NCBI GenBank assembly: GCA_039029195.1
Contig: JBCCGR010000063.1
Location: 1 to 24,305, forward strand
Source: JBCCGR01 sp039029195
GTDB taxonomy: Bacteria; Pseudomonadota; Alphaproteobacteria; Rhizobiales; Rhizobiaceae
Length of the DNA stretch: 24,305 nt
Reading direction: 5' to 3'
The notes under the pieces were generated by a model. The model did not search any database and was not told the origin of the DNA. It saw nothing but the letters and a program-made list of their open reading frames with translations. Positions 7,844-15,074 of the stretch are shown one piece after another; the stretch's first letter is position 1; the number at the start of each line of letters is the position of its first letter. The translations under genes were made by a program, and so were the position numbers.

Positions 7844-8986
7844 ATGCGCCGCTGTCTGATTCTGGCCACACTGGAAACCAAGGCGGAAGAGGTCGACTAT
7901 TTGCAGGCGTCTCTCGACGCTCTTTCCGTGCCGACCGAGCTTGTCGACTTATCGCTTGGCTCAAACGGCGCCACCTGGGATGGTGAGCGCAAGACCGCGC
8001 GAATTCAGAGCGTTGCCGCTGATGTGGCAGCGATGCTCACCGCGCGCGGCACTTCGGACCTTGGGGCAATGCTCGCCATTGGCGGAGGAACCGGTGGCGA
8101 CATCGTGCTGCGTGTTTTGGCTCAGATGCCGGAAGAGCTGCCAAAAGTACTAGTCTCTCCACTTCCCTTCGATCCGCGTTCAGCTCTGGCGCAAATGCCC
8201 GTGATATTGATCCCTTCAACAGCTGACATTGAAGGGTTGAACCCCACAATAAGGACGGTTTTTGACAACGCGGCCTCCATGATTTCCGGCTTATGCGCTC
8301 GCACCGAAGCCGAGCCAAATGAAAATAAGATCACGGGTCGCACGATTGGGCTGTCAGCGCTCAGCGCAACCGGAGGTGCTGCGAAAAATCTGATCGGCGG
8401 ACTTCGCACGCGTGGTGAAGAAGTCACCGTCTTTCATGCAAACGGTTTCGGTGGGGCAGGCTTTGCCCGATTTGCAGCCCGGTCGGACTTTCGCGCGGTT
8501 ATCGACATGACTTGCCATGAGATGACGCGGCTGTTGTTTGAAGGTGACCACACCTCCATGCCCGATCGGTTTACGGCTGCCGGTCATCTGCCGCGCGTTG
8601 TTTTGCCTGGGGGCATGAACTTTCTTGGCCTCGGACCGCTGGACGGTTTGAGTGAAGAGCACCAAAACCGTCCTGTTTTCCAGCACTCCGGCTTGTTCAC
8701 CCACGTGAAACTGTCAAAGGACCAGATGGCTGAAGCTGCAGGCACTCTCGCCGAGGCGCTAAACCAAGCAAAAGCGCCTACATGCGTGATTGTGCCAATG
8801 GGCGGGTTCTCCCACCGGGACTGTCCGGGAGGTGAACTGGAGGACCCGGCGCTCCGCGAAACATGCCTTGAGACGTTGACGAAGGCAGCACGAAATTTCG
8901 ATGTCGAGGCGCTGCCACATCATATCAATGACCGCGAGACCGCAGATGCGGTCATCGCCAGACTTTACGCAATGATCGAGGACTAA
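7844..8986 (+). CDS. Tm-1-like ATP-binding domain protein (UPF0261)
   Basis: A 380-residue protein related to the N-terminal half of tomato Tm-1 and to bacterial UPF0261 proteins. Recognisable blocks are ILATLETKAEEVDYL near the start, the glycine-rich AIGGGTGGDI, IPSTADIEGLNPTIR, HANGFGGAGFARFA, VVLPGGMNFLGLGPL and the C-terminal PMGGFSHRDCPGGELEDP. Length is normal and AGGA lies just upstream of the ATG. The biochemical reaction of bacterial members is poorly known; nucleotide binding is predicted for the family. Its position between a dioxygenase and a class II aldolase points to a catabolic enzyme step, but I do not assign one. Confidence 0.9.
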   Translation: MRRCLILATLETKAEEVDYLQASLDALSVPTELVDLSLGSNGATWDGERKTARIQSVAADVAAMLTARGTSDLGAMLAIGGGTGGDIVLRVLAQMPEELPKVLVSPLPFDPRSALAQMPVILIPSTADIEGLNPTIRTVFDNAASMISGLCARTEAEPNENKITGRTIGLSALSATGGAAKNLIGGLRTRGEEVTVFHANGFGGAGFARFAARSDFRAVIDMTCHEMTRLLFEGDHTSMPDRFTAAGHLPRVVLPGGMNFLGLGPLDGLSEEHQNRPVFQHSGLFTHVKLSKDQMAEAAGTLAEALNQAKAPTCVIVPMGGFSHRDCPGGELEDPALRETCLETLTKAARNFDVEALPHHINDRETADAVIARLYAMIED

Positions 8987-8989
8987 TTC

Positions 8990-9658
8990 ATGCTGGATCA
9001 GCAGGACATCAATGAGAAAAAAGACGCACTGATCGAGACCGCCAAGCGCTGTTTTGATCTGCGGTTGCAAACCAATGCCGGCGGAAACCTCTCGGTTCGG
9101 CTGGACAGCCGCGATGCAATCGTGATCAAGCCGTCGGGCGTTGGCTTCAATGAATGCACGCGAGACAATCTGCAAATTGTGCATCTTGATGGGCGAATTG
9201 AACCCTCAGATTTCAAGCCGTCCAAGGATCTCGATTTTCATCTCGATCTTTATCGCATTCGTGAGGACATAAACGCGATTGTGCATTGTCATTCCCCATG
9301 GGCGACAGGTTTTGCGAGTGCGGGTGTCGAAATCCCTTGCCTTACGGTGCAAACGGTGGAGAAGATCGGGCGAATGCCGTTGATCCCGCTGTCGTCTGTT
9401 GGTGGCCCGCAGACAGAGCTTGAAATCAGCCCCGTGTTTCGAGACCAGACGATCAGGGCAGCCGTCTTGGCCAACCACGGGACCATCGGGGTGGGCAAAA
9501 CACTGATGGCAGCGCAATATCTGGCGGAGATCATCGAGGAGACGGCCCAGATTGCCTATGTTCGCGACACGCTGTTGGCGGCGCGGAATCTGCCAAAACC
9601 AGATGAACCACGACTTGGCACCCCTCAGGAGGTCAAGGCAGCTTTGAACGCACAATAA
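8990..9658 (+). CDS. Class II aldolase/adducin family protein
   Basis: A 222-residue predicted Zn-dependent aldolase or decarboxylase-like enzyme of the fuculose/ribulose-phosphate aldolase class. The phosphate-site motif NAGGNLSVR (29-37) and KPSG (47-50) are present. Metal ligands are His99 and His101 (VHCHSPWA) and His163 (ANHGTIG). The catalytic Glu usually found in a SSE-type motif appears as Asp80 (KPSKD), which may change activity. The ATG is three bases after the UPF0261 stop and the SD overlaps the end of that gene, so the two are coupled. It probably cleaves a hydroxylated intermediate made upstream (inference). It is the last gene of the operon. Confidence 0.92.
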   Translation: MLDQQDINEKKDALIETAKRCFDLRLQTNAGGNLSVRLDSRDAIVIKPSGVGFNECTRDNLQIVHLDGRIEPSDFKPSKDLDFHLDLYRIREDINAIVHCHSPWATGFASAGVEIPCLTVQTVEKIGRMPLIPLSSVGGPQTELEISPVFRDQTIRAAVLANHGTIGVGKTLMAAQYLAEIIEETAQIAYVRDTLLAARNLPKPDEPRLGTPQEVKAALNAQ

Positions 9659-9661
9659 ACT

Positions 9662-9685
9662 CCTTGCGTGGCTCCGCCACAAAGG
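9662..9685. terminator. Possible bidirectional terminator hairpin
   Basis: CCTT-gc-GTGGC, loop TCC, GCCAC-a-AAGG forms an interrupted 9-bp stem in the 64-base gap between convergent genes. There is no good T-run on either side, so intrinsic termination is uncertain. Its position between two converging operons supports the call. Confidence 0.4.
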
Positions 9686-9722
9686 AAGAGTTCAGCCCGC
9701 CCCGGAGCCGTTTCCCTTTTTC

Positions 9723-11300
9723 TCAAAAGCCTCTGAAATCCTTGAGAATTTCTCGAGCCGCATTGTGCCCGGGCACAGCCGAAACCGCTCCACCGGGATG
9801 AGAGGAAGCGCCGCACTGGTAGAGGTTTTTGACCGGGCTACGGTAGTCGGCATATCGCGGAACCGGGCGCATGAAGAACAGTTGGTCGAGCGTCAACTCA
9901 CCGTGCTGGGAGTTCCCACCCGGCATATTGATATCGGACTCGATATCTCTGGGTGTGTAGAGCTTGTAGTCGATCACACTGTCTGAAAAGCCAGGGGCGA
10001 ACCGGTTCATTACAGAAAATGCGTTTTTGACCAGCTGTGGCCCTTCGCGGTCCCAATCAGAGTTCTTCAATTCGTACGGACTAACGCCACCCTGGATGAC
10101 GACGACGTGCTTGCCTTCCGGTGCCAAAGTCGGATCGGTGTAGCTGGGCACATTTGGGCTGAGAAATGGTTCTTGTGAGTACCAGCCAAACTTGGCGTCA
10201 TGGAAGGCCTGTTCCAGAAACTCAGGTGTGGGGCAGATGTGCGCATAGGCCGGATAGTCTGTGCCAGCTTTGTCCTTGTCGAAGCCTTTGTATTGCGGCA
10301 ACTGGTCGACCGCACACATGAGCTTAAAACCCATTCCGCGCGTTCGAAATCCTTCGATGTCCTCAATGAACTCCTCAGGCAGGTGCTCAGGCTTCACCAT
10401 GTCAAGAAAAGTGCGCTTGGCATTCACATTGGATATGACGCGACCAGCCCGAATTTCCTCACCTGAACGCAGTCGAACGCCGACCGCTTTGCCGCCTTGC
10501 ACCAGAATCTCTTCCACCCATGCGTCGCATTGGATGTCCATCCCGTGAGCCCGACCGGAAGCTGCGATGGCATCAGCGACAGCACCCATGCCGCCCTTGC
10601 AGAAGTTCATGCCGATCTGGCCGATCAAGTGGGTGACAAGATAGAACGCAGTGCCTGGTGAATAGGGCCCGACATTCCCCCCAATCGTGGCCCAAAACAT
10701 GAATTTCGCCTTAACCAGGTCGTTTTCAAACCAACGGCTGACATAATCATGTGCGCTGAGCGAAAGCGCATGAAGCAGATTGTAAACTTCCTTTTCTGCA
10801 TTGCGTAGCTTCCAGGCAAATCGCGCCGTCTTAAAGAGTCCGACCGGGTCCTTTCGAAATGGATTGACCGGAGTCTCGAGCTGCAGCATGCGCAAAATGT
10901 CGATGGTTGATTGCAACCGTTCAAAGAACTTTGGGTAATTCTCGGCGTCTTTTTTGGAGAATCGGGCGATTTGCTGCTGGGTTTTCACCGGGTCCTTGGA
11001 GAAGACAATGCCGTCATCCTCGGTCGGGTTGAACACATTGGGTTGCGGGTAGTACTCAAGCCCGAATTTCTTAAGTTCAAGCTCTTTGATAACCTTGGGG
11101 TGCAGGTGTCCCATTATGAAGGAATAGGTCGATGCCCTGAATCCTGGGGCAAATTCCTCTGTCACCGATGCACCGCCGACATAGGGCTTCTGTTCCAGAA
11201 CGAGTACTTTCTTGCCGGCACGTGAAAGATATGCCCCGCAAGTCAGGCCGTTGTGACCCCCACCGACGATAATAGCGTCGTAAGTTCCTTTGTTGCTCAT
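9723..11300 (-). CDS. FAD-dependent oxidoreductase (phytoene desaturase-like), paralog 1
   Basis: A 525-residue flavoprotein of the COG1233-like phytoene dehydrogenase/amine-oxidase group. The N-terminal FAD-binding fold is DAIIVGGGHNGLTCGAYL followed by an acidic strand end (VLVLEQ). The C-terminal FAD motif is YQCGASSHPGGAVSAVPGHN. The ATG at 11300 is chosen because it starts just before the dinucleotide fold and overlaps the upstream paralog's stop as ATGA, indicating coupled translation. Blocks shared with that paralog include FSKKDAE(N/T)YPKFF and LAPEGKHVV. No signal peptide is seen, so it probably acts in the cytoplasm, perhaps at the membrane. Carotenoid genes are absent nearby, so oxidation of a catabolic substrate is more likely than carotenoid desaturation. 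Confidence 0.9.
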   Translation of the reverse strand: MSNKGTYDAIIVGGGHNGLTCGAYLSRAGKKVLVLEQKPYVGGASVTEEFAPGFRASTYSFIMGHLHPKVIKELELKKFGLEYYPQPNVFNPTEDDGIVFSKDPVKTQQQIARFSKKDAENYPKFFERLQSTIDILRMLQLETPVNPFRKDPVGLFKTARFAWKLRNAEKEVYNLLHALSLSAHDYVSRWFENDLVKAKFMFWATIGGNVGPYSPGTAFYLVTHLIGQIGMNFCKGGMGAVADAIAASGRAHGMDIQCDAWVEEILVQGGKAVGVRLRSGEEIRAGRVISNVNAKRTFLDMVKPEHLPEEFIEDIEGFRTRGMGFKLMCAVDQLPQYKGFDKDKAGTDYPAYAHICPTPEFLEQAFHDAKFGWYSQEPFLSPNVPSYTDPTLAPEGKHVVVIQGGVSPYELKNSDWDREGPQLVKNAFSVMNRFAPGFSDSVIDYKLYTPRDIESDINMPGGNSQHGELTLDQLFFMRPVPRYADYRSPVKNLYQCGASSHPGGAVSAVPGHNAAREILKDFRGF

Positions 11301-12871
11301 TTCAGCTTTCTGTAATCTTTGAGAATTTGTCGTGCTGCATTGTGTCCTGGCACGGCGGACACCGCGCCGCCAGGATGAGTGCTTGCGCCACATTGGTAGA
11401 GCGCTCGGATTGGACTGCGATAGTCTGCGTAATGTGCCGCGGGTCTTTGAAAAAACAGCTGATCCAAGGCCACTTCGCCGTGTAGTTCGTGCCCACCGGG
11501 CATGCCCAGAACCTCCTCCAAATCGGGAGGCAGAAACGCTTGGTAATCAATCAGGCTATCGGTGAAACCGGGGGCAAAATCGTCCATCACCTTGAACACA
11601 TTTGAAATGAAATTGTCTCGCTCCTGGTCCCAACTGCCATTTTTAAGTTCATAGGGAGCGTGTCCACCGGAGAGTGTCACCACATGTTTGCCTTCAGGCG
11701 CCAGTGTGTCGTCGATGATGCTGGGTACAATGGGCGAGACAAAGGGACGCTCGGAATACCAGCCGTATTTCCCATCGTCGTACGCCCGCTCCATATAGTC
11801 TATTGTAGGACCAATATGTGCGTAGGACGGGTATTCGACCCCAGCCTGGCCTGGCTTGAAGCCACGATATTGCGGAGGTCGATCCACGGCACAATTGATC
11901 TTGAATACTTCGCCCTTGCAACGCCAGTTGTCGATCGCGTGCATAAATTCTTCTGGTAATTGTTCGCGGGCTAACATTCGGCCGAATGTCACGGGCGCTG
12001 CCACGTTGGAAGCAATGATTTTTGCGGAAAACTCCCGACCGTCCACCGTCACGACACCGGTTGCGCGACCGTTTTTCACTTCAATTTTCTCAACCGGAGC
12101 GTTGGTAACAATATCCATGCCGTATCCGCGTCCGGCCTGGGCAATTGCGTTCGAAATCGCTCCCATTCCGCCCTTTGAGAACCCAAGCGAGTTTTCGCCC
12201 AGCAAATGAAACAGGATGGAATAGGCAGTTCCCGCACCCCGGGGCCCTTTGAAATTTCCAATGCCGGCCCAATAGCAAAACAGCGCTTTGACTTCTTCGC
12301 TTTCAAACCAGCGCGAAACAAAATCATATGCACTTTGCGTCATCGCGTCAGTGATGTGATAAAACTCTTCGCCCATTCCGCGATAGCGCCATCCCATTCG
12401 TGCCACGTCCAAAAGCGCTCTGGCAGACCGTTTTCCGGGATCAACTGGCGTTTCCAACAACAGCTGGCGAAGAACGGCGATTGTCTTGGTAATGTCGTCG
12501 AAAAATTTCGGATAGGTTTCGGCATCTTTTTTTGAGAACCTTGCAATCTCTGCCTGAGTGGTCGCTAATTTGGTAGAAAAAACAATACTGTCGTCGCCTT
12601 CGAGTGGGTGAAGTACTTCTCCGATTCCCAAGTGCTGAAGACCGTGACGTTCAAGTTCCAGCTCACTGATGACCTTCGGGTGAACGTGCCCCATGATGTA
12701 GCTGAATGTTGAAGCACGAAACCCCGGGTGAAATTCTTCCGTCACCGCAGCGCCGCCAACAATTCCACGCCGCTCAAGCACCAGAGTTTTCAATCCGGCA
12801 CGGGCCAAATAGGCGCCGCATGTGAGCCCGTTATGGCCTCCACCTATTATGATCGCATCATAGCGACTCAT
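11297..12871 (-). CDS. FAD-dependent oxidoreductase (phytoene desaturase-like), paralog 2
   Basis: A 524-residue homolog of the adjacent downstream gene, almost the same length and alignable end to end. It has YDAIIIGGGHNGLTCGAYLA at the N-terminus, FSKKDAETYPKFFDDI in the middle and YQCGASTHPGGAVSAVPGHN near the C-terminus. The ATG at 12871 is preferred over upstream in-frame codons because the FAD fold begins three residues later. It precedes paralog 1 with an ATGA overlap, so the pair is an operon and may form a heteromer or act in sequence. A small open frame also ends on this ATG (ATGA). The substrate is unknown. Confidence 0.9.
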   Translation of the reverse strand: MSRYDAIIIGGGHNGLTCGAYLARAGLKTLVLERRGIVGGAAVTEEFHPGFRASTFSYIMGHVHPKVISELELERHGLQHLGIGEVLHPLEGDDSIVFSTKLATTQAEIARFSKKDAETYPKFFDDITKTIAVLRQLLLETPVDPGKRSARALLDVARMGWRYRGMGEEFYHITDAMTQSAYDFVSRWFESEEVKALFCYWAGIGNFKGPRGAGTAYSILFHLLGENSLGFSKGGMGAISNAIAQAGRGYGMDIVTNAPVEKIEVKNGRATGVVTVDGREFSAKIIASNVAAPVTFGRMLAREQLPEEFMHAIDNWRCKGEVFKINCAVDRPPQYRGFKPGQAGVEYPSYAHIGPTIDYMERAYDDGKYGWYSERPFVSPIVPSIIDDTLAPEGKHVVTLSGGHAPYELKNGSWDQERDNFISNVFKVMDDFAPGFTDSLIDYQAFLPPDLEEVLGMPGGHELHGEVALDQLFFQRPAAHYADYRSPIRALYQCGASTHPGGAVSAVPGHNAARQILKDYRKLK

Positions 12872-12966
12872 GCCCTTTGAACTCCATGCCACCAACTGAC
12901 GACGAGCGGTGAGCCCGACATGATCCGTTCGTTGACATAGTCGGGCACTGTATTGCCGGGGAGCAT
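12868..12966 (-). CDS. Candidate small ORF coupled to the oxidoreductase pair
   Basis: An ATG at 12966 follows GGAGGG by three bases and opens 32 codons (MLPGNTVPDYVNERIM...) ending in an ATGA overlap with the flavoprotein start. The same frame extends upstream to a TTG at 13077, which would make a 69-residue product with a hydrophobic stretch near YFSSGLIVGLW. The whole 303-base gap before the flavoprotein genes (12872-13174) holds nothing else I can identify. It may be a leader or coupling ORF, or the 3' remnant of a lost gene. No family is recognised. Confidence 0.28.
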   Translation of the reverse strand: MLPGNTVPDYVNERIMSGSPLVVSWWHGVQRA

Positions 12967-13174
12967 GAACCCTCCCGACCACAATCCCACTATGAGCCCA
13001 CTAGAAAAATAGTTCAATGCGTTTTTTCTTCGGTGAAGACTATCGTTCAGCCTTTTGAAGTCGCTGAGTGCGTACAATCCATCAAGTTCAGTTGTTCATG
13101 TTGCTGTCATCAGTTGGCGGAAGCTCGCAAAATCAGGCAAGCCGACAATCTCAAACGCGCCGATTTTGCAGCAT

Positions 13175-14593
13175 CTACGCTTTCCGTGTAACGGCGAACG
13201 CCTCATTTACAAACCACATGCTCTTGTGTTGGCGCAGGATCTTTTCGGTAACATCAAGATAGCGAGTGCCATCATAAACCGCCGACTGTGCCAATTCCTC
13301 GTTTAACTGGGAGAAGAACACCGCATTGTTCCAGGCTTCCTGCAGGGGCAGAATGCGCTCGTCGTCCGCTGCAATCTCTGGCAGCGTATGCATGTCGAAG
13401 CGGTAGAGCGACCTTGTGTCGGTCAGACCACTAAAGCTTAGCTCTTTCTGTTCGCTGCCAAGAAACTTTCTCAGTTCCGAAATGATGTCATGGCGCGAGA
13501 TGCAATTTAGGGTTTGGTCCGGAAATATATGTCGAATAATCTCATGAGCCGGATCCTCGCCGGTCGACTGGACAACTTTCATTTGACCACCAGGCGCAAG
13601 ATGCCTGATGATCGGCGCCAGAATGTACTCGACCCGAAATCGCATTGTGTGGCTGTGCAGATAGGGATGATTGAGAAAGCAATAGTCGAACGCCAGGTCA
13701 GGTCCATCCTGCCTGGGGATTAAATGGCTGAGAGATTTGCGGTGGTCGTCCCGATAAATTGCAACGACGCTGGGACACGAATAGACCGGGAAGCCGTCAT
13801 CGCCGCGTATGACGCTCCATTCTGGCGCAAGCTTGGGAAAGAGACCCGCTATCTGTTGCTGAAAATCGTAGCTGTGCTTACCTTGCAGTGCGAAATCATG
13901 CCAGGAAAGTTCAGTCGGGCCTTCGGCTGCAGTCTTGCTTAGGTGCGGAACCTCTCTTGTGTAAAGATTGGTGAGCACTAGGACAGTCAAAGGGTGTTCG
14001 TACAACCGGTCGACCATGCGGCCCATTGTGTTGCGTAAGTCTTCCAGGCCCCAACCTTTGATCACCACCTGAACGGGCAAGTCAGGAAAATTTGCGTGGA
14101 GCGCCCGTAGGGCTCGAACAAGAGTGATGCCGTTGTCCATGGGAGAATAAAATAATCTCAACCCATCCGGCGACGGGGTCATCTTCAGCAGGTCTGACGT
14201 AATCAGGTCTGCCTGAACCCATGAGATATTGGTTGTTGCACTAAAAACGTGAGAACGGTGTCGCTGCTCATGAATTGCATAGTTGCCAGGGGTGCGAATG
14301 GATGTTTCCTGGTTGACCAATTGTGCCATCGAATAGGCATTGGATTCCGCTTTTTTTCGCCGTGGGCGACCTCTCAAAACGATCCCGCCGCGATTGGCGT
14401 GTTCCATGAAGTCGCGCGCTCGCTTGGCCGTTTCCGGGGCAATCCAGCCACCACGGCTGATCCTTGTCAGAAATTTGCCATCGTTGACCGCGTGTCGGCC
14501 AAAGGTCGAAACCGCAATTCCGTGTTTGTCACAGAACTCATTGATTTCCTTGACAAGATCTCGTGTATCTTCCGTGGCGAACTGAGCGGTCAA
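13175..14593 (-). CDS. Unrecognised 472-aa protein with HTH-like N-terminus and AT-hook-like patch
   Basis: I cannot name this protein. Residues 11-66 resemble small helix-turn-helix domains found in alphaproteobacteria (EFCDKHGIAVSTFGRHAVND, then a GWIAPETAKRARDFM helix). Residues 74-81 read RGRPRRKK, an AT-hook-like minor-groove binding core. After a linker, residues 125-450 form a mixed alpha/beta region. It contains LRLFYSPMDNGITLVRAL, LPVQVVIKGWGLEDL, TVLVLTNLYTRE and ILAPIIRHLAPGGQMKVV. The last block is reminiscent of a Rossmann methyltransferase strand-turn, but no clear SAM-binding GxGxG is seen. The start is TTG with AAGGT four bases upstream. It is upstream of, and co-oriented with, the flavoprotein pair and divergent from the LigM-like gene, so a regulatory role is possible. 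Confidence 0.7.
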   Translation of the reverse strand: MTAQFATEDTRDLVKEINEFCDKHGIAVSTFGRHAVNDGKFLTRISRGGWIAPETAKRARDFMEHANRGGIVLRGRPRRKKAESNAYSMAQLVNQETSIRTPGNYAIHEQRHRSHVFSATTNISWVQADLITSDLLKMTPSPDGLRLFYSPMDNGITLVRALRALHANFPDLPVQVVIKGWGLEDLRNTMGRMVDRLYEHPLTVLVLTNLYTREVPHLSKTAAEGPTELSWHDFALQGKHSYDFQQQIAGLFPKLAPEWSVIRGDDGFPVYSCPSVVAIYRDDHRKSLSHLIPRQDGPDLAFDYCFLNHPYLHSHTMRFRVEYILAPIIRHLAPGGQMKVVQSTGEDPAHEIIRHIFPDQTLNCISRHDIISELRKFLGSEQKELSFSGLTDTRSLYRFDMHTLPEIAADDERILPLQEAWNNAVFFSQLNEELAQSAVYDGTRYLDVTEKILRQHKSMWFVNEAFAVTRKA

Positions 14594-15074
14594 TTACCTT
14601 ATCCCGTCTTTGGGTGTTTGCCCTTGATTGACCCAACAAACTCTTCATCCGGTGTTGTGTTGTCAACTGCTTGGTTGCGGATCGGATTGGTTCCGCCCAC
14701 CTCGTTTGTGCGGCAACAAACTCGTCAGCAACATCAATTGTGAGTCGTAATTTCAGATTCGATTGAAGCCCAAAAACATTAGAGATTTGGGCGCAGGTGC
14801 ACTACGCATTGTTGCTCCTGCGCTTGCCAGCGCGGCAGCACATTGTTCGGGTGCACGACGTGATCTCATAGAAGCTGAGATGAGCGGACGACCGTGAGGC
14901 TCACATTGCCTTCGTTGAAAAACATCGTTTCTGCAGCAATTTGGCCGAACCTTGTACTTTTCACTTGCCAAGCTGCCCATTTATGGCCCACTAATAACGG
15001 AGGCATTTAAAAACTCTGCGCGCAGAGAAAACTCGGGGGTGCGCAGCAAATCTATAAGAGGAAGTGAAGCCCGC
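14594..15074. other. 481-base divergent intergenic region
   Basis: This gap separates the unknown 472-residue gene from the LigM-like gene and should hold both promoters. I see no convincing gene. A minus-strand frame at 14753-14980 is open for 75 codons but is Arg/Pro/Ala-rich without a recognisable family. The plus strand carries the palindrome at 15014-15027 and a GGAGG at about 14999 with no usable start after it. Confidence 0.5.
15014..15027. promoter_or_regulatory. 14-bp perfect palindrome before the LigM-like gene
   Basis: CTCTGCGCGCAGAG is a perfect palindrome whose right end is 47 bases before the ATG. A related TGCGCAG lies about 15 bases downstream. Its position in the probable promoter or leader suggests an operator. 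It is unlike the GntR and TetR sites in this window, so a different regulator would be expected. Confidence 0.4.

Noticed and set aside
6832..7881. 349-codon minus-strand frame opposite the PhyH gene
   Set aside because: A shadow of a well-supported gene with catalytic motifs on the plus strand; its translation has no recognisable domain.
14753..14980. 75-codon minus-strand frame in the large intergenic region
   Set aside because: Arg/Pro/Ala/Cys-rich, with no family resemblance and no clear SD; treated as chance.
14952..15074. 41-codon upstream extension of the LigM-like protein
   Set aside because: No LigM similarity, and a good SD precedes the internal ATG at 15075.
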